Shown here: in pieces, positions 7,976 through 15,883 of the stretch
Numbering within the stretch: the stretch's first letter is position 1
Layout: every line of letters begins with the position of its first letter
DNA from: Streptomyces apricus
GTDB lineage: Bacteria > Actinomycetota > Actinomycetes > Streptomycetales > Streptomycetaceae
Direction of reading: 5' to 3'
Assembly (NCBI RefSeq): GCF_008369065.1
Contig: NZ_VDFC01000075.1
Location: forward strand, 59,101-91,808
DNA: 32,708 nucleotides
Made by a program: the position numbers and the translations under genes
Notes under the pieces: model-generated
Told to the model about the DNA's origin: nothing
Databases searched by the model: none
The model's input: only the letters and a program-made list of their open reading frames with translations

Positions 7976-8107
7976 TCCCGCCGTCGCCGGCCGACCGATT
8001 TCCGTGCACACGGAAATACCGCGCTCGGGAATTCCGGGAAACACGGAAAAACGGGCATCGAAAAACAGGCCCTCGCCCGGCGGCATTCTTTGTATACGGT
8101 GCTCCTG

Positions 8108-8800
8108 TTAATACCGCGGGCCCGCCGTGTTTACGGGATGTTGCAAAGACCTCACACGCTCGGCGCGGTCCCCGCCGGGAAAGCGCAGCCGGTGCGCGGC
8201 CGTCGCCCGCTCGGTGTGCAGCGCCGTGACCGACCGGGCCCGGTCGGCGTCCCCGCGGGCGACGGCGTCCACGATGGCCCCGTGCTCGGTCCAGGACTCG
8301 GCCGGGTGCGCGGGCGCCTCCACCGCGTACATCCAGGCGATCTTGTGCCGCAGCTGGGCGAGGGTCGAGGTCAGCGCCGGACTGCCCGAGGCCTGCGTGA
8401 GCGTCTCGTGGAACCAGCCCCCCAGCGAGCGCAGGTCCTCGCTGTTGCCCCGCCTGGCCCGCTCCTGCCCCAGCCTGACCAGGCCGCGCAGCACCTTCAG
8501 GTGGGCCTCGGTGCGGCGCTGGGCGGCCCGGGCGGCGGCCAGCGGCTCCAGCAGCATGCGCATCTCCAGGAGGTCGGAGGCCTCCTGTTCCGTCGGTTCC
8601 GCGACGCACGCGCCCGCGTGGCGGCGCGTCACCACGAACCCCTCCGCCTCCAGGGTGCGCAGGGCCTCGCGCACGGGGACCCGGGAGACGCCGTAGCGGC
8701 GCGCGAGCAGTTCCTCGGTGAGCCGGCTGCCGCGCTCGTAGACACCCGCGACGATGTCGTCACGGATCGCCGTGCATACCGAACGCGCGGGAATACGCAT
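8108..8800 (-). CDS. GntR family transcriptional regulator, FCD (FadR) subgroup
   Basis: The 230-aa product has an N-terminal winged helix-turn-helix (residues about 5-70; RGSRLTEELLARRYGVSRVPVREALRTLEAEGFV) and a C-terminal all-helical FCD domain (about 80-215). The likely FCD metal-site histidines are in WFHETL, EHGAIVDA and ALHTE. Such proteins usually bind organic acids or sugars and repress nearby genes; the effector is unknown. ATG 8800 is chosen because GGCGGAGG lies 7 nt upstream. The open frame to 8920 would start with an unrelated Lys/Pro-rich leader and is rejected. It lies between ptsH and a wall peptidase on the opposite strand to ptsH, and no paired metabolic gene is adjacent, so its target is not evident. 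Confidence 0.9.
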   Translation of the reverse strand: MRIPARSVCTAIRDDIVAGVYERGSRLTEELLARRYGVSRVPVREALRTLEAEGFVVTRRHAGACVAEPTEQEASDLLEMRMLLEPLAAARAAQRRTEAHLKVLRGLVRLGQERARRGNSEDLRSLGGWFHETLTQASGSPALTSTLAQLRHKIAWMYAVEAPAHPAESWTEHGAIVDAVARGDADRARSVTALHTERATAAHRLRFPGGDRAERVRSLQHPVNTAGPRY

Positions 8801-8921
8801 GACCGGACCTCCGCCTTTACCCCCGCGAAACGCGGTCGATCGAAGCCTGTTCGGTGACTCTATTGCAGAGGGCGGGAAATTCCGAAGGCAGCCGGAAATC
8901 CATGGATATTTTTTGGACACC

Positions 8922-8978
8922 CGGCACTTCGGCGGAAGGCCCCGACTCGGTGAGTCGGGGCCTTCCGCCGAAGTGCCG
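8922..8978 (-). terminator. Very long perfect hairpin downstream of the M23 peptidase gene
   Basis: Left arm 8922-8948 and right arm 8952-8978 are perfectly complementary over 27 bp, with only three bases (GGT) between them. It starts 26 nt after the peptidase stop codon and is probably its terminator. On the minus strand it is followed by an A-run rather than a T-run, which is common for GC-rich Streptomyces terminators. Confidence 0.8.
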
Positions 8979-9003
8979 TACCGCGCGGTGTCGCGCGGCG
9001 GGG

Positions 9004-9792
9004 TCAGACGTTCACGCCGTGCGCGCGCAGGTACGCGACGGGGTCCATGTCGGAGCCGTACTCGGCGGTGGTGCGCGCCTCGAAGTGCAGGTGCGCCCCG
9101 GTGACGTTGCCGGTCGCCCCGGAGAGGGCGATCTGCTGCCCCGGGGTGACCGTCTGGCCGACCGAGACATTGACGGACGACAGGTGTCCGTACTGGGTGT
9201 ACGTACCATCGGTCATCTTGATGACGACCTGGTTGCCGTAGGACCCTCCCCAGCCCGCCTCGACGACCGTGCCGGAGCCCACCGCGTGCACGGCGGTGCC
9301 GCTCGCGGCGTGGAAATCGATGCCGGTGTGGCTGCCCGAGGACCAGACGGCGCCGCCGGCCTTGTAGAAGGTGGAGACGTACGAGCCGGCGATCGGCGCG
9401 GTGTACGCGTTGAGGCGCTTGCGCTCGGCCTCGCGGGCGGCACGGACCTTCGCCTCGCGCTCCTTCTCGGCCCGGGCCTCGGCCTTGGCGGCGGCCTCCT
9501 GGGCGCGCTTCCTCGCGGCGGCCTCGGCCTTCTCGCGGGCGGCGGCCTGCTCGGCGGCCTGGCGCTGGGCGGCGGCCTGCGCGTCGATCTCCTGGGCGAC
9601 CGAGTCACCCATGGCGACGGCCTTGAGGGGGCCGGTCTGCTCGGCCGCGCTCTCGGCGGCGAACGCCGGGGAGGCGGCCAGGGTGCCCACGACGCCGGTG
9701 GTGGCGAGGGCGGCGACGCCGACGGTCCTGCGGGTCGTGCGCGTCATGCGGCTGGGAAGACGGTGCTTCCCCGTGGCGCGGCTGAACGCCAT
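9004..9792 (-). CDS. Secreted M23 family metallopeptidase (peptidoglycan endopeptidase)
   Basis: The 262-aa precursor has a basic N-region, a hydrophobic core (about residues 24-42) and an AFA-A signal-peptidase-like site near 45. An Ala/Glu/Lys/Arg-rich helical, coiled-coil-prone stretch covers about 65-127, and a LytM/M23 domain covers 135-262. Zinc ligands H155, D159 and H236 lie in HTGIDFH and HLHFE; H203 (YGHLS) and H234 complete the catalytic set. The domain cleaves peptide cross-links in the wall. ATG 9792 has AAAGGA about 11 nt upstream; M16 (MTRTTRR) is a possible shorter start. The mRNA leader is a cyclic-di-AMP riboswitch, so expression should fall when the second messenger is high, as for other Streptomyces wall hydrolases. 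Confidence 0.94.
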   Translation of the reverse strand: MAFSRATGKHRLPSRMTRTTRRTVGVAALATTGVVGTLAASPAFAAESAAEQTGPLKAVAMGDSVAQEIDAQAAAQRQAAEQAAAREKAEAAARKRAQEAAAKAEARAEKEREAKVRAAREAERKRLNAYTAPIAGSYVSTFYKAGGAVWSSGSHTGIDFHAASGTAVHAVGSGTVVEAGWGGSYGNQVVIKMTDGTYTQYGHLSSVNVSVGQTVTPGQQIALSGATGNVTGAHLHFEARTTAEYGSDMDPVAYLRAHGVNV

Positions 9793-9814
9793 GAAGTGGC
9801 TGGTCCTTTCCTTC

Positions 9815-9960
9815 CTTCTCGCCTACCGGGTTAGCTGACGGGTTCGGAGCAGGAAGGTCTCCTACGGGCGCCCTCCGGGAAGGACGTCCGATTCACCCCA
9901 GGGACTGTGGGTCCCCGGCTCCCCGGGCTCGCGCCGTACGGGGACTCGGCGATGACTGTC
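9815..9960 (-). promoter_or_regulatory. ydaO-yuaA (cyclic di-AMP) riboswitch in the M23 peptidase leader
   Basis: Read on the minus strand, the leader contains hallmark ydaO segments in order: TCATCGCCGAGTCC, GGAGCCGGGGACCCACAG, GGGGTGAATCGG, GGGCGCCCGTAGGAGACC, CTTCCTGCTCCGAACCCGTC and AGCTAACCCGGTAGGCGAGA. The terminal stem pairs TCGCC (9952-9948) with GGCGA (9823-9819). The element ends about 25 nt before the ATG. In Streptomyces this class sits ahead of resuscitation-promoting factors and other wall lytic enzymes, where c-di-AMP lowers expression. Assignment is by recognition of the conserved core; a covariance-model search was not run. Confidence 0.92.
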
Positions 9961-10004
9961 CGGTGCCGCGGACGCGGCGCACTGCCTGACGAACAGCCGG
10001 ACCG

Positions 10005-10034
10005 ACGCTAAGCGGCGGCCCTTTCGGCAGACAA
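10005..10034 (-). promoter_or_regulatory. Candidate promoter of the M23 peptidase riboswitch transcript
   Basis: On the minus strand TTGTCT (10034-10029) and TAGCGT (10010-10005) are 18 bp apart. This would start the transcript about 35 nt before the riboswitch. The match to the vegetative TTGACA/TAgrrT consensus is moderate. Confidence 0.4.
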
Positions 10035-10128
10035 ACGGATCACCACTTTTGTAGCGCATGCCACAGGGCAGACAGGCAGCCTCCCCCTCAATACGGACAC
10101 CCTTGATCAACCATGGACGAAGGCGGAC

Positions 10129-10173
10129 GCGACGGGGCCCGGGCGGTTCGTCCGTCCGCCCGGGCCCCGTCGC
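10129..10173 (-). terminator. Terminator of the M16 peptidase operon
   Basis: A perfect 18-bp inverted repeat (10129-10146 with 10156-10173) encloses a 9-nt loop, 44 nt after the stop codon of the second M16 gene. There is no T-run, as usual for this genus. Confidence 0.8.
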
Positions 10174-10217
10174 CGCCGGTCGCTGTCCGGCTCCCTGCTC
10201 GGCTTCCTGCTTGGCCC

Positions 10218-11606
10218 CTACTCGGCCGTCACGACGCTCACTTCGCCGATGCCGAGGGCCCTGACGGGCTCCTCGATCTGCGAGGCGTCCCCGACGAGGA
10301 CGGTCACCAGCCGGTCCACCGGGAAGGCGTTCACGGCGGCCGCGGTGGCCTCCACGGTGCCGGTGGCGGCGAGCTGCCGGTACAGCGTCGCCTGGAAGTC
10401 GTCGGGCAGGTGCTGCTCGACCTGGTCGGCGAGCGTGCCCGCGACGGCGGCCGCGGTCTCGTACTTCAGGGGCGCCACGCCCACCAGGTTCTGCACGGCG
10501 ACGTCCCGCTCGGCGTCGGTCAGCCCCTCGGCCGCGAGCGTGCGCAGCACCTTCCAGAGGTCGTCGAGCGCCGGGCCGGTGTTCGGGGTGTCCACGGAGC
10601 CGCTGATGGCGAGCATCGACAGGCCCGTGCCGTCCGGGGCGGAGCGCAGCACCTGCCCGAACGCCCGTACGCCGTAGGTGTATCCCTTCTCCTCGCGCAG
10701 GACGCGGTCCAGGCGGGAGGTGAGGGTGCCGCCGAGGCAGTACGTGCCGAGCACCTGGGCGGGCCACACGCGGTCGTGCCGGTCGGGGCCGACGCGGCCG
10801 ATGAGCAGCTGCGTCTGCACGGCGCCGGGCCGGTCGACGATGATCACCCGGCCGGTGTCGTCGGCGGTCACCGGCGGCACGGGACGCGCCTCGGCCTGCG
10901 AGCCGGTCCAGGCGCCGAGCGTGTCCGCGAGCAGCGCGTCGAGGTCGACGCCGGTGAGGTCGCCGACGACGACCGCGGTGGCCGTGGCCGGGCGTACGTG
11001 CTTCTCGTAGAAGGCGCGCACGGCCGCGGAGTCGATCGCGGCGACCGTCTCCTCGGTGCCCTGGCGCGGGCGCGACATGCGGGAGTCCGCCGGGAAGAGC
11101 TGCCGGGACAGCTCCTTGGCGGCCCGGCGGGCCGGGTTGGCGGTCTCGTGCGGAATCTCGTCGAGGCGGTTGCGCACCAGCCGCTCGATCTCCCCGTCGT
11201 CGAACGCGGGCGCCCTGAGGGCGTCGGCGAGCAGGCCCAGCGCCTTGGGCAGCCGGGAGACGGGGACTTCGAGGCTGAGCCGGACGCCGGGGTGGTCGGC
11301 GTGGGCGTCGAGCGTGGCGCCGCTGCGCTCCAGCTCGGCGGCGAACTCCTCGGCGGAGTGCTTGTCGGTGCCCTCCGAGAAGGCCCTCGCCATGATCGTG
11401 GCGATGCCGTCCAGGCCCTTCGGCTCGGCCTCCAGCGGGGCGGCCAGGAGCACCTCGACGGCGACGACCTGCTGGCCGGGGCGGTGGCAGCGCAGCAGCG
11501 TCAGGCCGTTGTCGAGCGTGCCGCGCTCGGGCGCCGGGAAGGCCCAGGGCCGGGCTTCGCCGGCCTGGGGCCGCGGGTGGAACTCCATCGTGGCGAGCTC
11601 GGTCAC
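10218..11606 (-). CDS. M16 family peptidase-like protein lacking the zinc motif (partner subunit)
   Basis: This 462-aa protein has the two-lobed M16B fold. Where active members carry HxxEH it reads GLDGIATIMARAFSEGTDKHS, so the zinc site is absent. Conserved C-terminal-lobe signatures, including EKGYTYGVRAFG (an Arg/Tyr pair that contacts substrate in active heterodimers), are retained. In bacterial M16B heterodimers one chain supplies zinc and the other the R/Y pair, so this is most likely the non-catalytic partner of the upstream product. GTG 11606 is chosen: GAGGAGG lies 7 nt upstream and the GTG overlaps the upstream TGA by 4 nt (GTGA), indicating translational coupling. An in-frame ATG at 11588 is the alternative. 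Confidence 0.92.
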   Translation of the reverse strand: MTELATMEFHPRPQAGEARPWAFPAPERGTLDNGLTLLRCHRPGQQVVAVEVLLAAPLEAEPKGLDGIATIMARAFSEGTDKHSAEEFAAELERSGATLDAHADHPGVRLSLEVPVSRLPKALGLLADALRAPAFDDGEIERLVRNRLDEIPHETANPARRAAKELSRQLFPADSRMSRPRQGTEETVAAIDSAAVRAFYEKHVRPATATAVVVGDLTGVDLDALLADTLGAWTGSQAEARPVPPVTADDTGRVIIVDRPGAVQTQLLIGRVGPDRHDRVWPAQVLGTYCLGGTLTSRLDRVLREEKGYTYGVRAFGQVLRSAPDGTGLSMLAISGSVDTPNTGPALDDLWKVLRTLAAEGLTDAERDVAVQNLVGVAPLKYETAAAVAGTLADQVEQHLPDDFQATLYRQLAATGTVEATAAAVNAFPVDRLVTVLVGDASQIEEPVRALGIGEVSVVTAE

Positions 11607-12979
11607 TTGGCCGCCTCCTCGTCGGTGTCGGTGGTGGCGGCGTCGGTGGTGGTGGCGTCGGCGGCGGGCTCCTCGGGGGCCAGCGGCTCGTAGACCAGCA
11701 CCGCGCGGTTGTCGGGGCGCAGGCGGGCCTTGGCGACCTCCTGGACTTCCTCCGCGGTGATGTCCAGGACGCGCTGCACGGCGGTCAGGGCGAGCTGCGG
11801 GTCGCCGAACAGGACGGCGTACCGGCACAGTTCGTCGGCGCGGCCCGCGACCGTGCCGAGGCGGTCCAGCCACTCGCGCTCCAGCTGGGCCTGGGCGCGC
11901 TCCATCTCCTCGGCCGTGGGGCCCTCCGCGGCGAACCGGGCGAGCTCCTCGTCGACGGCGGCCTCGATCACCGGGACCTCGACGTCCCCGGACGTCTTCA
12001 CGTCCAGCCACCCCAGGGAGGGCGCCCCGGCGAGGCGCAGCAGGCCGAACCCGGCGGCGACGGCCGTGCGGTCACGGCGTACGAGCCGGTTGTAGAGCCG
12101 GGACGACTCGCCGCCGCCGAGGACGGTCAGGGCCAGGTCGGCGGCGTCCGCCGCGCGCGTGCCGTCCTCCGGGAGCCGGTAGGCGGCCATCAGCGCGCGG
12201 GCCGGGACCTCCTCCACGACGACCTCGCGCAGCTGGCCGCCGATGGTCTCCGGGAGCGAGCCGTCGCGCGGGGCGGGCTTGCCGTCGTGGCCGGCGATGG
12301 AGCCGAAGTACTTCTCGACCCAGGCGAGCGTCTGCTCCGGGTCGATGTCGCCGACGATCGACAGCACGGCGTTGTTGGGCGCGTAGTAGGTGCGGAAGAA
12401 GGCGCGGGCGTCCTCCAGGGTGGCCGCGTCCAGGTCCGCCATCGACCCGATGGGCGTGTGGTGGTACGGGTGGCCCTCCGGGTAGGCGAGGGCGGTCAGC
12501 TTCTCGAAGGCCGTGCCGTAGGGGACGTTGTCGTAGCGCTGGCGGCGCTCGTTCTTGACGACGTCCCGCTGGTTTTCCATCGACTCCTCGTCGAGGGCGG
12601 CGAGCAGCGAGCCCATCCGGTCCGCCTCCAGCCAGAGGGCGAGCTCCAGCTGGTGCGTCGGCATGGTCTCGAAGTAGTTGGTGCGCTCGAAGCTCGTCGT
12701 CCCGTTGAGCGAACCGCCCGCGCCCTGCACCAGTTCGAAGTGGCCGTTGCCCTTGACCTGGCCGGAGCCCTGGAACATGAGGTGCTCGAAGAGGTGGGCG
12801 AGTCCGGTGCGGCCCTCCACCTCGTGGCGCGAGCCGACGTCGTACCAGAGGCACACCGCCGCGACCGGGGTCAGGTGGTCCTCGGAGAGCACCACACGCA
12901 GGCCGTTGGCCAGGCGGTGCTCGGTCGCTGTCAGGCCGCCGGAACCGGCCTCAGCTGTGGCCGTGTGACCCATGGGCAT
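11603..12979 (-). CDS. M16 family zinc metallopeptidase, catalytic subunit
   Basis: The 458-aa protein carries the inverted zinc motif HLFEH (H62, E65, H66) and a downstream acidic ligand probably at E144 in KNERRQRYDN. It is the size of M16B processing-peptidase-like enzymes and has no signal peptide, so cytoplasmic action on short or unfolded peptides is likely. It begins MPMGHTATAEAG; the first ATG (12979) has GAAGGG 6 nt upstream and is preferred over 12973 and over the longer frame to 13090. It is translationally coupled to the zinc-less M16 gene, consistent with a heterodimer. It diverges from the topoisomerase IV subunit A gene. Confidence 0.94.
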   Translation of the reverse strand: MPMGHTATAEAGSGGLTATEHRLANGLRVVLSEDHLTPVAAVCLWYDVGSRHEVEGRTGLAHLFEHLMFQGSGQVKGNGHFELVQGAGGSLNGTTSFERTNYFETMPTHQLELALWLEADRMGSLLAALDEESMENQRDVVKNERRQRYDNVPYGTAFEKLTALAYPEGHPYHHTPIGSMADLDAATLEDARAFFRTYYAPNNAVLSIVGDIDPEQTLAWVEKYFGSIAGHDGKPAPRDGSLPETIGGQLREVVVEEVPARALMAAYRLPEDGTRAADAADLALTVLGGGESSRLYNRLVRRDRTAVAAGFGLLRLAGAPSLGWLDVKTSGDVEVPVIEAAVDEELARFAAEGPTAEEMERAQAQLEREWLDRLGTVAGRADELCRYAVLFGDPQLALTAVQRVLDITAEEVQEVAKARLRPDNRAVLVYEPLAPEEPAADATTTDAATTDTDEEAAK

Positions 12980-13104
12980 GTACGTCCCTTCGATCGCGGG
13001 AAATGCTGGATTCCTGCTAGTCCTGCCACTGTATGCAAGCGCGCGGACAGCTGGCGAAGTTCCCGCGTCGCGTACGCCGAGAGCGAGCACGCCGGCCGCT
13101 CCGT

Positions 13105-13122
13105 CTCGTACGGTCGTACGAG
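13105..13122. promoter_or_regulatory. 18-nt perfect palindrome, possible operator
   Basis: CTCGTACGGTCGTACGAG has perfect 8-nt arms around a GT centre. It lies in the M16/topoisomerase IV divergent region. I do not recognise the cognate regulator. Confidence 0.4.
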
Positions 13123-13337
13123 CACGGGCGCTCCCGGGCCGGCGACGGGGTAGCCTCCAGAACCTCGCGCGGCCGGTGACGCGGTAGCGTCCTGGGACCT
13201 ACGCAGACAGCCGGAGGCCGTGCCCGCCGGGCCTTCCGGGGCCTCCTCGGCGCGGTCCGCGAGGCCTGTCGAGGCGGTGGCGCGCCTGGTCCGCGAGGCC
13301 CGTACGGACGGGTCGTGGTCCGCGTTGTCAGTCCTCA

Positions 13338-13352
13338 GGTCCACAATGGACC
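13338..13352. promoter_or_regulatory. 15-nt perfect inverted repeat upstream of the topoisomerase IV A gene
   Basis: GGTCCACAATGGACC has perfect 6-nt arms around CAA and ends 62 nt before the start codon. It could be an operator or a leader hairpin. The regulator is unknown. Confidence 0.45.
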
Positions 13353-13414
13353 GCGTCAGACCCGTCAGAACCCGTTCATGCCCCGGCAGAGACTGTGAAG
13401 GAGTCGCAGCAGCG

Positions 13415-15865
13415 ATGGCCCGCCGCAGCACGAAGACCCCGCCTCCGGACGACTTCGAGGAGCGCATCCTCGACATCGACGTCGTCGACGAGATGCAGGG
13501 CTCCTTCCTTGAGTACGCGTACTCGGTCATCTACTCCCGAGCCCTGCCGGACGCCCGCGACGGCCTCAAACCGGTCCACCGCCGCATCGTCTACCAGATG
13601 AACGAGATGGGCCTGCGCCCCGACCGGGGCTACGTGAAGTGCGCCCGCGTCGTCGGCGAGGTCATGGGCAAGCTCCACCCCCACGGGGACGCGTCGATCT
13701 ACGACGCCCTGGTGCGCCTGGCCCAGCCCTTCTCCATGCGGCTGCCCCTGGTCGACGGCCACGGCAACTTCGGTTCGCTGGGCAACGACGACCCGCCGGC
13801 CGCCATGCGGTACACCGAGGCGCGGATGGCCGACGCCACCTCCCTCATGACGGAGTCGATCGAGGAGAACACGGTCGACTTCGCCCCGAACTACGACGGC
13901 CAGGAGCAGGAGCCCGCGGTCCTCCCGGCCGCGTACCCGAACCTCCTGGTCAACGGTGCGTCGGGCATCGCGGTCGGCATGGCGACGAACATGGCGCCGC
14001 ACAACCTGGGCGAGGTCATCGCCGCCGCCCGCCACCTGATCCGCCACCCCGGCGCCGACCTCGACACGCTCATGAAGCACGTCCCGGGACCCGACCTGCC
14101 CACCGGCGGCCGGATCGTCGGCCTGTCCGGGATCAGGGACGCGTACGAGAAGGGCCGCGGCACCTTCAAGATCCGTGCGACGGTCGCCGTGGAGAACGTG
14201 ACGGCGCGCCGCAAGGGCCTCGTCGTCACCGAACTGCCCTTCACCGTCGGTCCGGAGAAGGTGATCGCCAAGATCAAGGACCTGGTCAACGCGAAGAAAC
14301 TGCAGGGCATCGCGGACGTCAAGGACCTCACCGACCGGGCGCACGGCCTGCGACTGGTCATCGAGATCAAGAACGGCTTCGTGCCGGAGGCCGTCCTGGA
14401 GCAGCTCTACAAGCTGACGCCGATGGAGGAGTCCTTCGGCATCAACAACGTGGCGCTGGTGGACGGCCAGCCGCTCACGCTGGGCCTGAAAGAACTGCTG
14501 GAGGTGTACCTCGACCACCGCTTCGAGGTCGTGCGCCGCCGCAGCGAGTTCCGCCGCACGAAGAAGCGCGACCGGCTGCACCTGGTCGAGGGCCTGCTCG
14601 TCGCGCTGCTGGACATCGACGAGGTCATCCGGCTCATCCGCTCCAGCGAGAACTCAGCGCAGGCCAAGCAGCGCCTGATCGAGCACTTCTCGCTGAGCGA
14701 GATCCAGACGCAGTACATCCTGGACACGCCGCTGCGCCGGCTGACCAAGTTCGACCGCATCGAGCTGGAGACCGAGCGCGACCGGCTCAACGGCGAGATC
14801 GACGAGCTGACCGGCATCCTGGAGTCGGACGCCGAGCTGCGCAAGCTCGTCTCCAGCGAGCTGGCCGCGGTGGCGAAGAAGTTCGGCACCGACCGGCGCA
14901 CGGTGCTGCTGGAGTCCGCCGGCTCGACCGCCGCGGCCGTGCCGCTGCAGGTGGCGGACGACCCGTGCCGGGTGCTCCTGTCGTCGACGGGGCTGCTCGC
15001 GCGCACGGCCAACGGCGAGCCCTTCGGCGAGGGCGGCGAACGGCGCGTCAAGCACGACCTGATCGTCTCCGCCGTCCCGGCGACGGCGCTGGGCGAGGTC
15101 GGCGCGGTCACCTCCACCGGGCGGCTGCTGCGCATCAACGTCATCGACCTCCCGCAGCTCCCCGAGACCGCCGCCGCCCCGAACCTCTCCGGGGGCGCTC
15201 CGGTCTCGGAGTTCCTGGCCCTGGAGGGCGACGAGCAGGTGGTCTGCCTGACGACGCTCGACGAGTCGTCGCCGGGCCTGGCGCTCGGCACGCAGCAGGG
15301 CGTGGTCAAGCGCGTGGTGCCGGACTATCCCTCCAACAAGGAGGAGCTGGAGGTCATCACCCTCAAGGACGGCGACCGGATTGTCGGCGGGGCCGAGCTG
15401 CGCACGGGCGAGGAGGACCTGGTCTTCATCACCGACGACGCGCAGCTGCTGCGCTATCAGGCGTCCCAGGTCCGTCCGCAGGGCCGGCCGGCGGGCGGCA
15501 TGACGGGCGTGAAGCTCACGGACGGCGCCAAGGTCATCTCGTTCACGGCGGTCGACCCGGCCGTGGACGCGGTGGTCTTCACCGTGGCGGGCTCGCGCGG
15601 CACGCTGGACGACTCCGTCCAGACGACCGCCAAGCTGACCCCCTTCGACCAGTATCCGCGCAAGGGGCGCGCCACGGGCGGGGTGCGCTGCCAGCGGTTC
15701 CTGAAGGGCGAGGACTGCCTGAGCCTGGCGTGGGCGGGCCCCGCTCCGGCGCGCGCCGCCCAGAAGGACGGCACGCCCGCGGAACTGCCCGACATGGACC
15801 CACGCCGCGACGGCTCGGGGGTCTCGCTGGCGAAGACGGTGTCGGTGGTGGCGGGCCCGGCCTAG
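13415..15865 (+). CDS. parC: DNA topoisomerase IV subunit A (ParC; GyrA-like)
   Basis: This 816-aa type IIA topoisomerase subunit cuts and rejoins DNA and works with ParE to decatenate chromosomes. The catalytic tyrosine is Y133 in [10 protein letters not shown]. The quinolone-determining segment [10 protein letters not shown] spans 88-97, and the C-terminal half forms the beta-pinwheel (residues about 510-810). The canonical GyrA box is absent; at the corresponding blade it reads [11 protein letters not shown], which supports topoisomerase IV over gyrase. Residue 93, equivalent to E. coli GyrA Ser83, is alanine. ATG 13415 follows GAAGGAG by 11 nt; the upstream frame to 13220 is unlike the family. 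Its ParE partner lies about 9 kb away at 24787-26910, as in other Streptomyces. Confidence 0.95.
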   Translation: MARRSTKTPPPDDFEERILDIDVVDEMQGSFLEYAYSVIYSRALPDARDGLKPVHRRIVYQMNEMGLRPDRGYVKCARVVGEVMGKLHPHGDASIYDALVRLAQPFSMRLPLVDGHGNFGSLGNDDPPAAMRYTEARMADATSLMTESIEENTVDFAPNYDGQEQEPAVLPAAYPNLLVNGASGIAVGMATNMAPHNLGEVIAAARHLIRHPGADLDTLMKHVPGPDLPTGGRIVGLSGIRDAYEKGRGTFKIRATVAVENVTARRKGLVVTELPFTVGPEKVIAKIKDLVNAKKLQGIADVKDLTDRAHGLRLVIEIKNGFVPEAVLEQLYKLTPMEESFGINNVALVDGQPLTLGLKELLEVYLDHRFEVVRRRSEFRRTKKRDRLHLVEGLLVALLDIDEVIRLIRSSENSAQAKQRLIEHFSLSEIQTQYILDTPLRRLTKFDRIELETERDRLNGEIDELTGILESDAELRKLVSSELAAVAKKFGTDRRTVLLESAGSTAAAVPLQVADDPCRVLLSSTGLLARTANGEPFGEGGERRVKHDLIVSAVPATALGEVGAVTSTGRLLRINVIDLPQLPETAAAPNLSGGAPVSEFLALEGDEQVVCLTTLDESSPGLALGTQQGVVKRVVPDYPSNKEELEVITLKDGDRIVGGAELRTGEEDLVFITDDAQLLRYQASQVRPQGRPAGGMTGVKLTDGAKVISFTAVDPAVDAVVFTVAGSRGTLDDSVQTTAKLTPFDQYPRKGRATGGVRCQRFLKGEDCLSLAWAGPAPARAAQKDGTPAELPDMDPRRDGSGVSLAKTVSVVAGPA

Positions 15866-15883
15866 AGGCGGGCCCGGCCTAGA
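15850..15883. repeat. 17-bp tandem duplication spanning two convergent stop codons; can fold as a bidirectional terminator
   Basis: GGCGGGCCCGGCCTAGA occurs at 15850-15866 and again at 15867-15883. The palindromic CTAG in the first copy supplies the topoisomerase stop (TAG 15863-15865). That in the second copy supplies the CobW gene stop (TAG on the minus strand, 15881-15879). The two copies also form a hairpin, GGGCCCGGCC-TAGA-GGCGGGCCC with one bulge, the only terminator-like structure between these genes. Confidence 0.8.

Larger units (their letters stand above)
12980..13414. other. Divergent promoter region between the M16 operon and the topoisomerase IV A gene
   Basis: This 435-nt gap contains no credible gene. 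It holds two conspicuous palindromes: an 18-nt one (13105-13122) and a 15-nt one (13338-13352), the latter about 60 nt before the topoisomerase start. CATACAGT near 13030 on the minus strand is a weak -10 candidate for the M16 operon. No clear -35/-10 pair was found for either gene. Confidence 0.55.

Noticed and set aside
8801-8920. N-terminal extension of the GntR regulator up to 8920
   Set aside because: The extra 40 residues do not resemble the family, and a GGCGGAGG ribosome site precedes the ATG at 8800.
13639-15882. 747-codon plus-strand frame overlapping the topoisomerase IV A gene
   Set aside because: Arg/Pro/Gly-rich shadow in a second frame of parC, with no recognisable motif.
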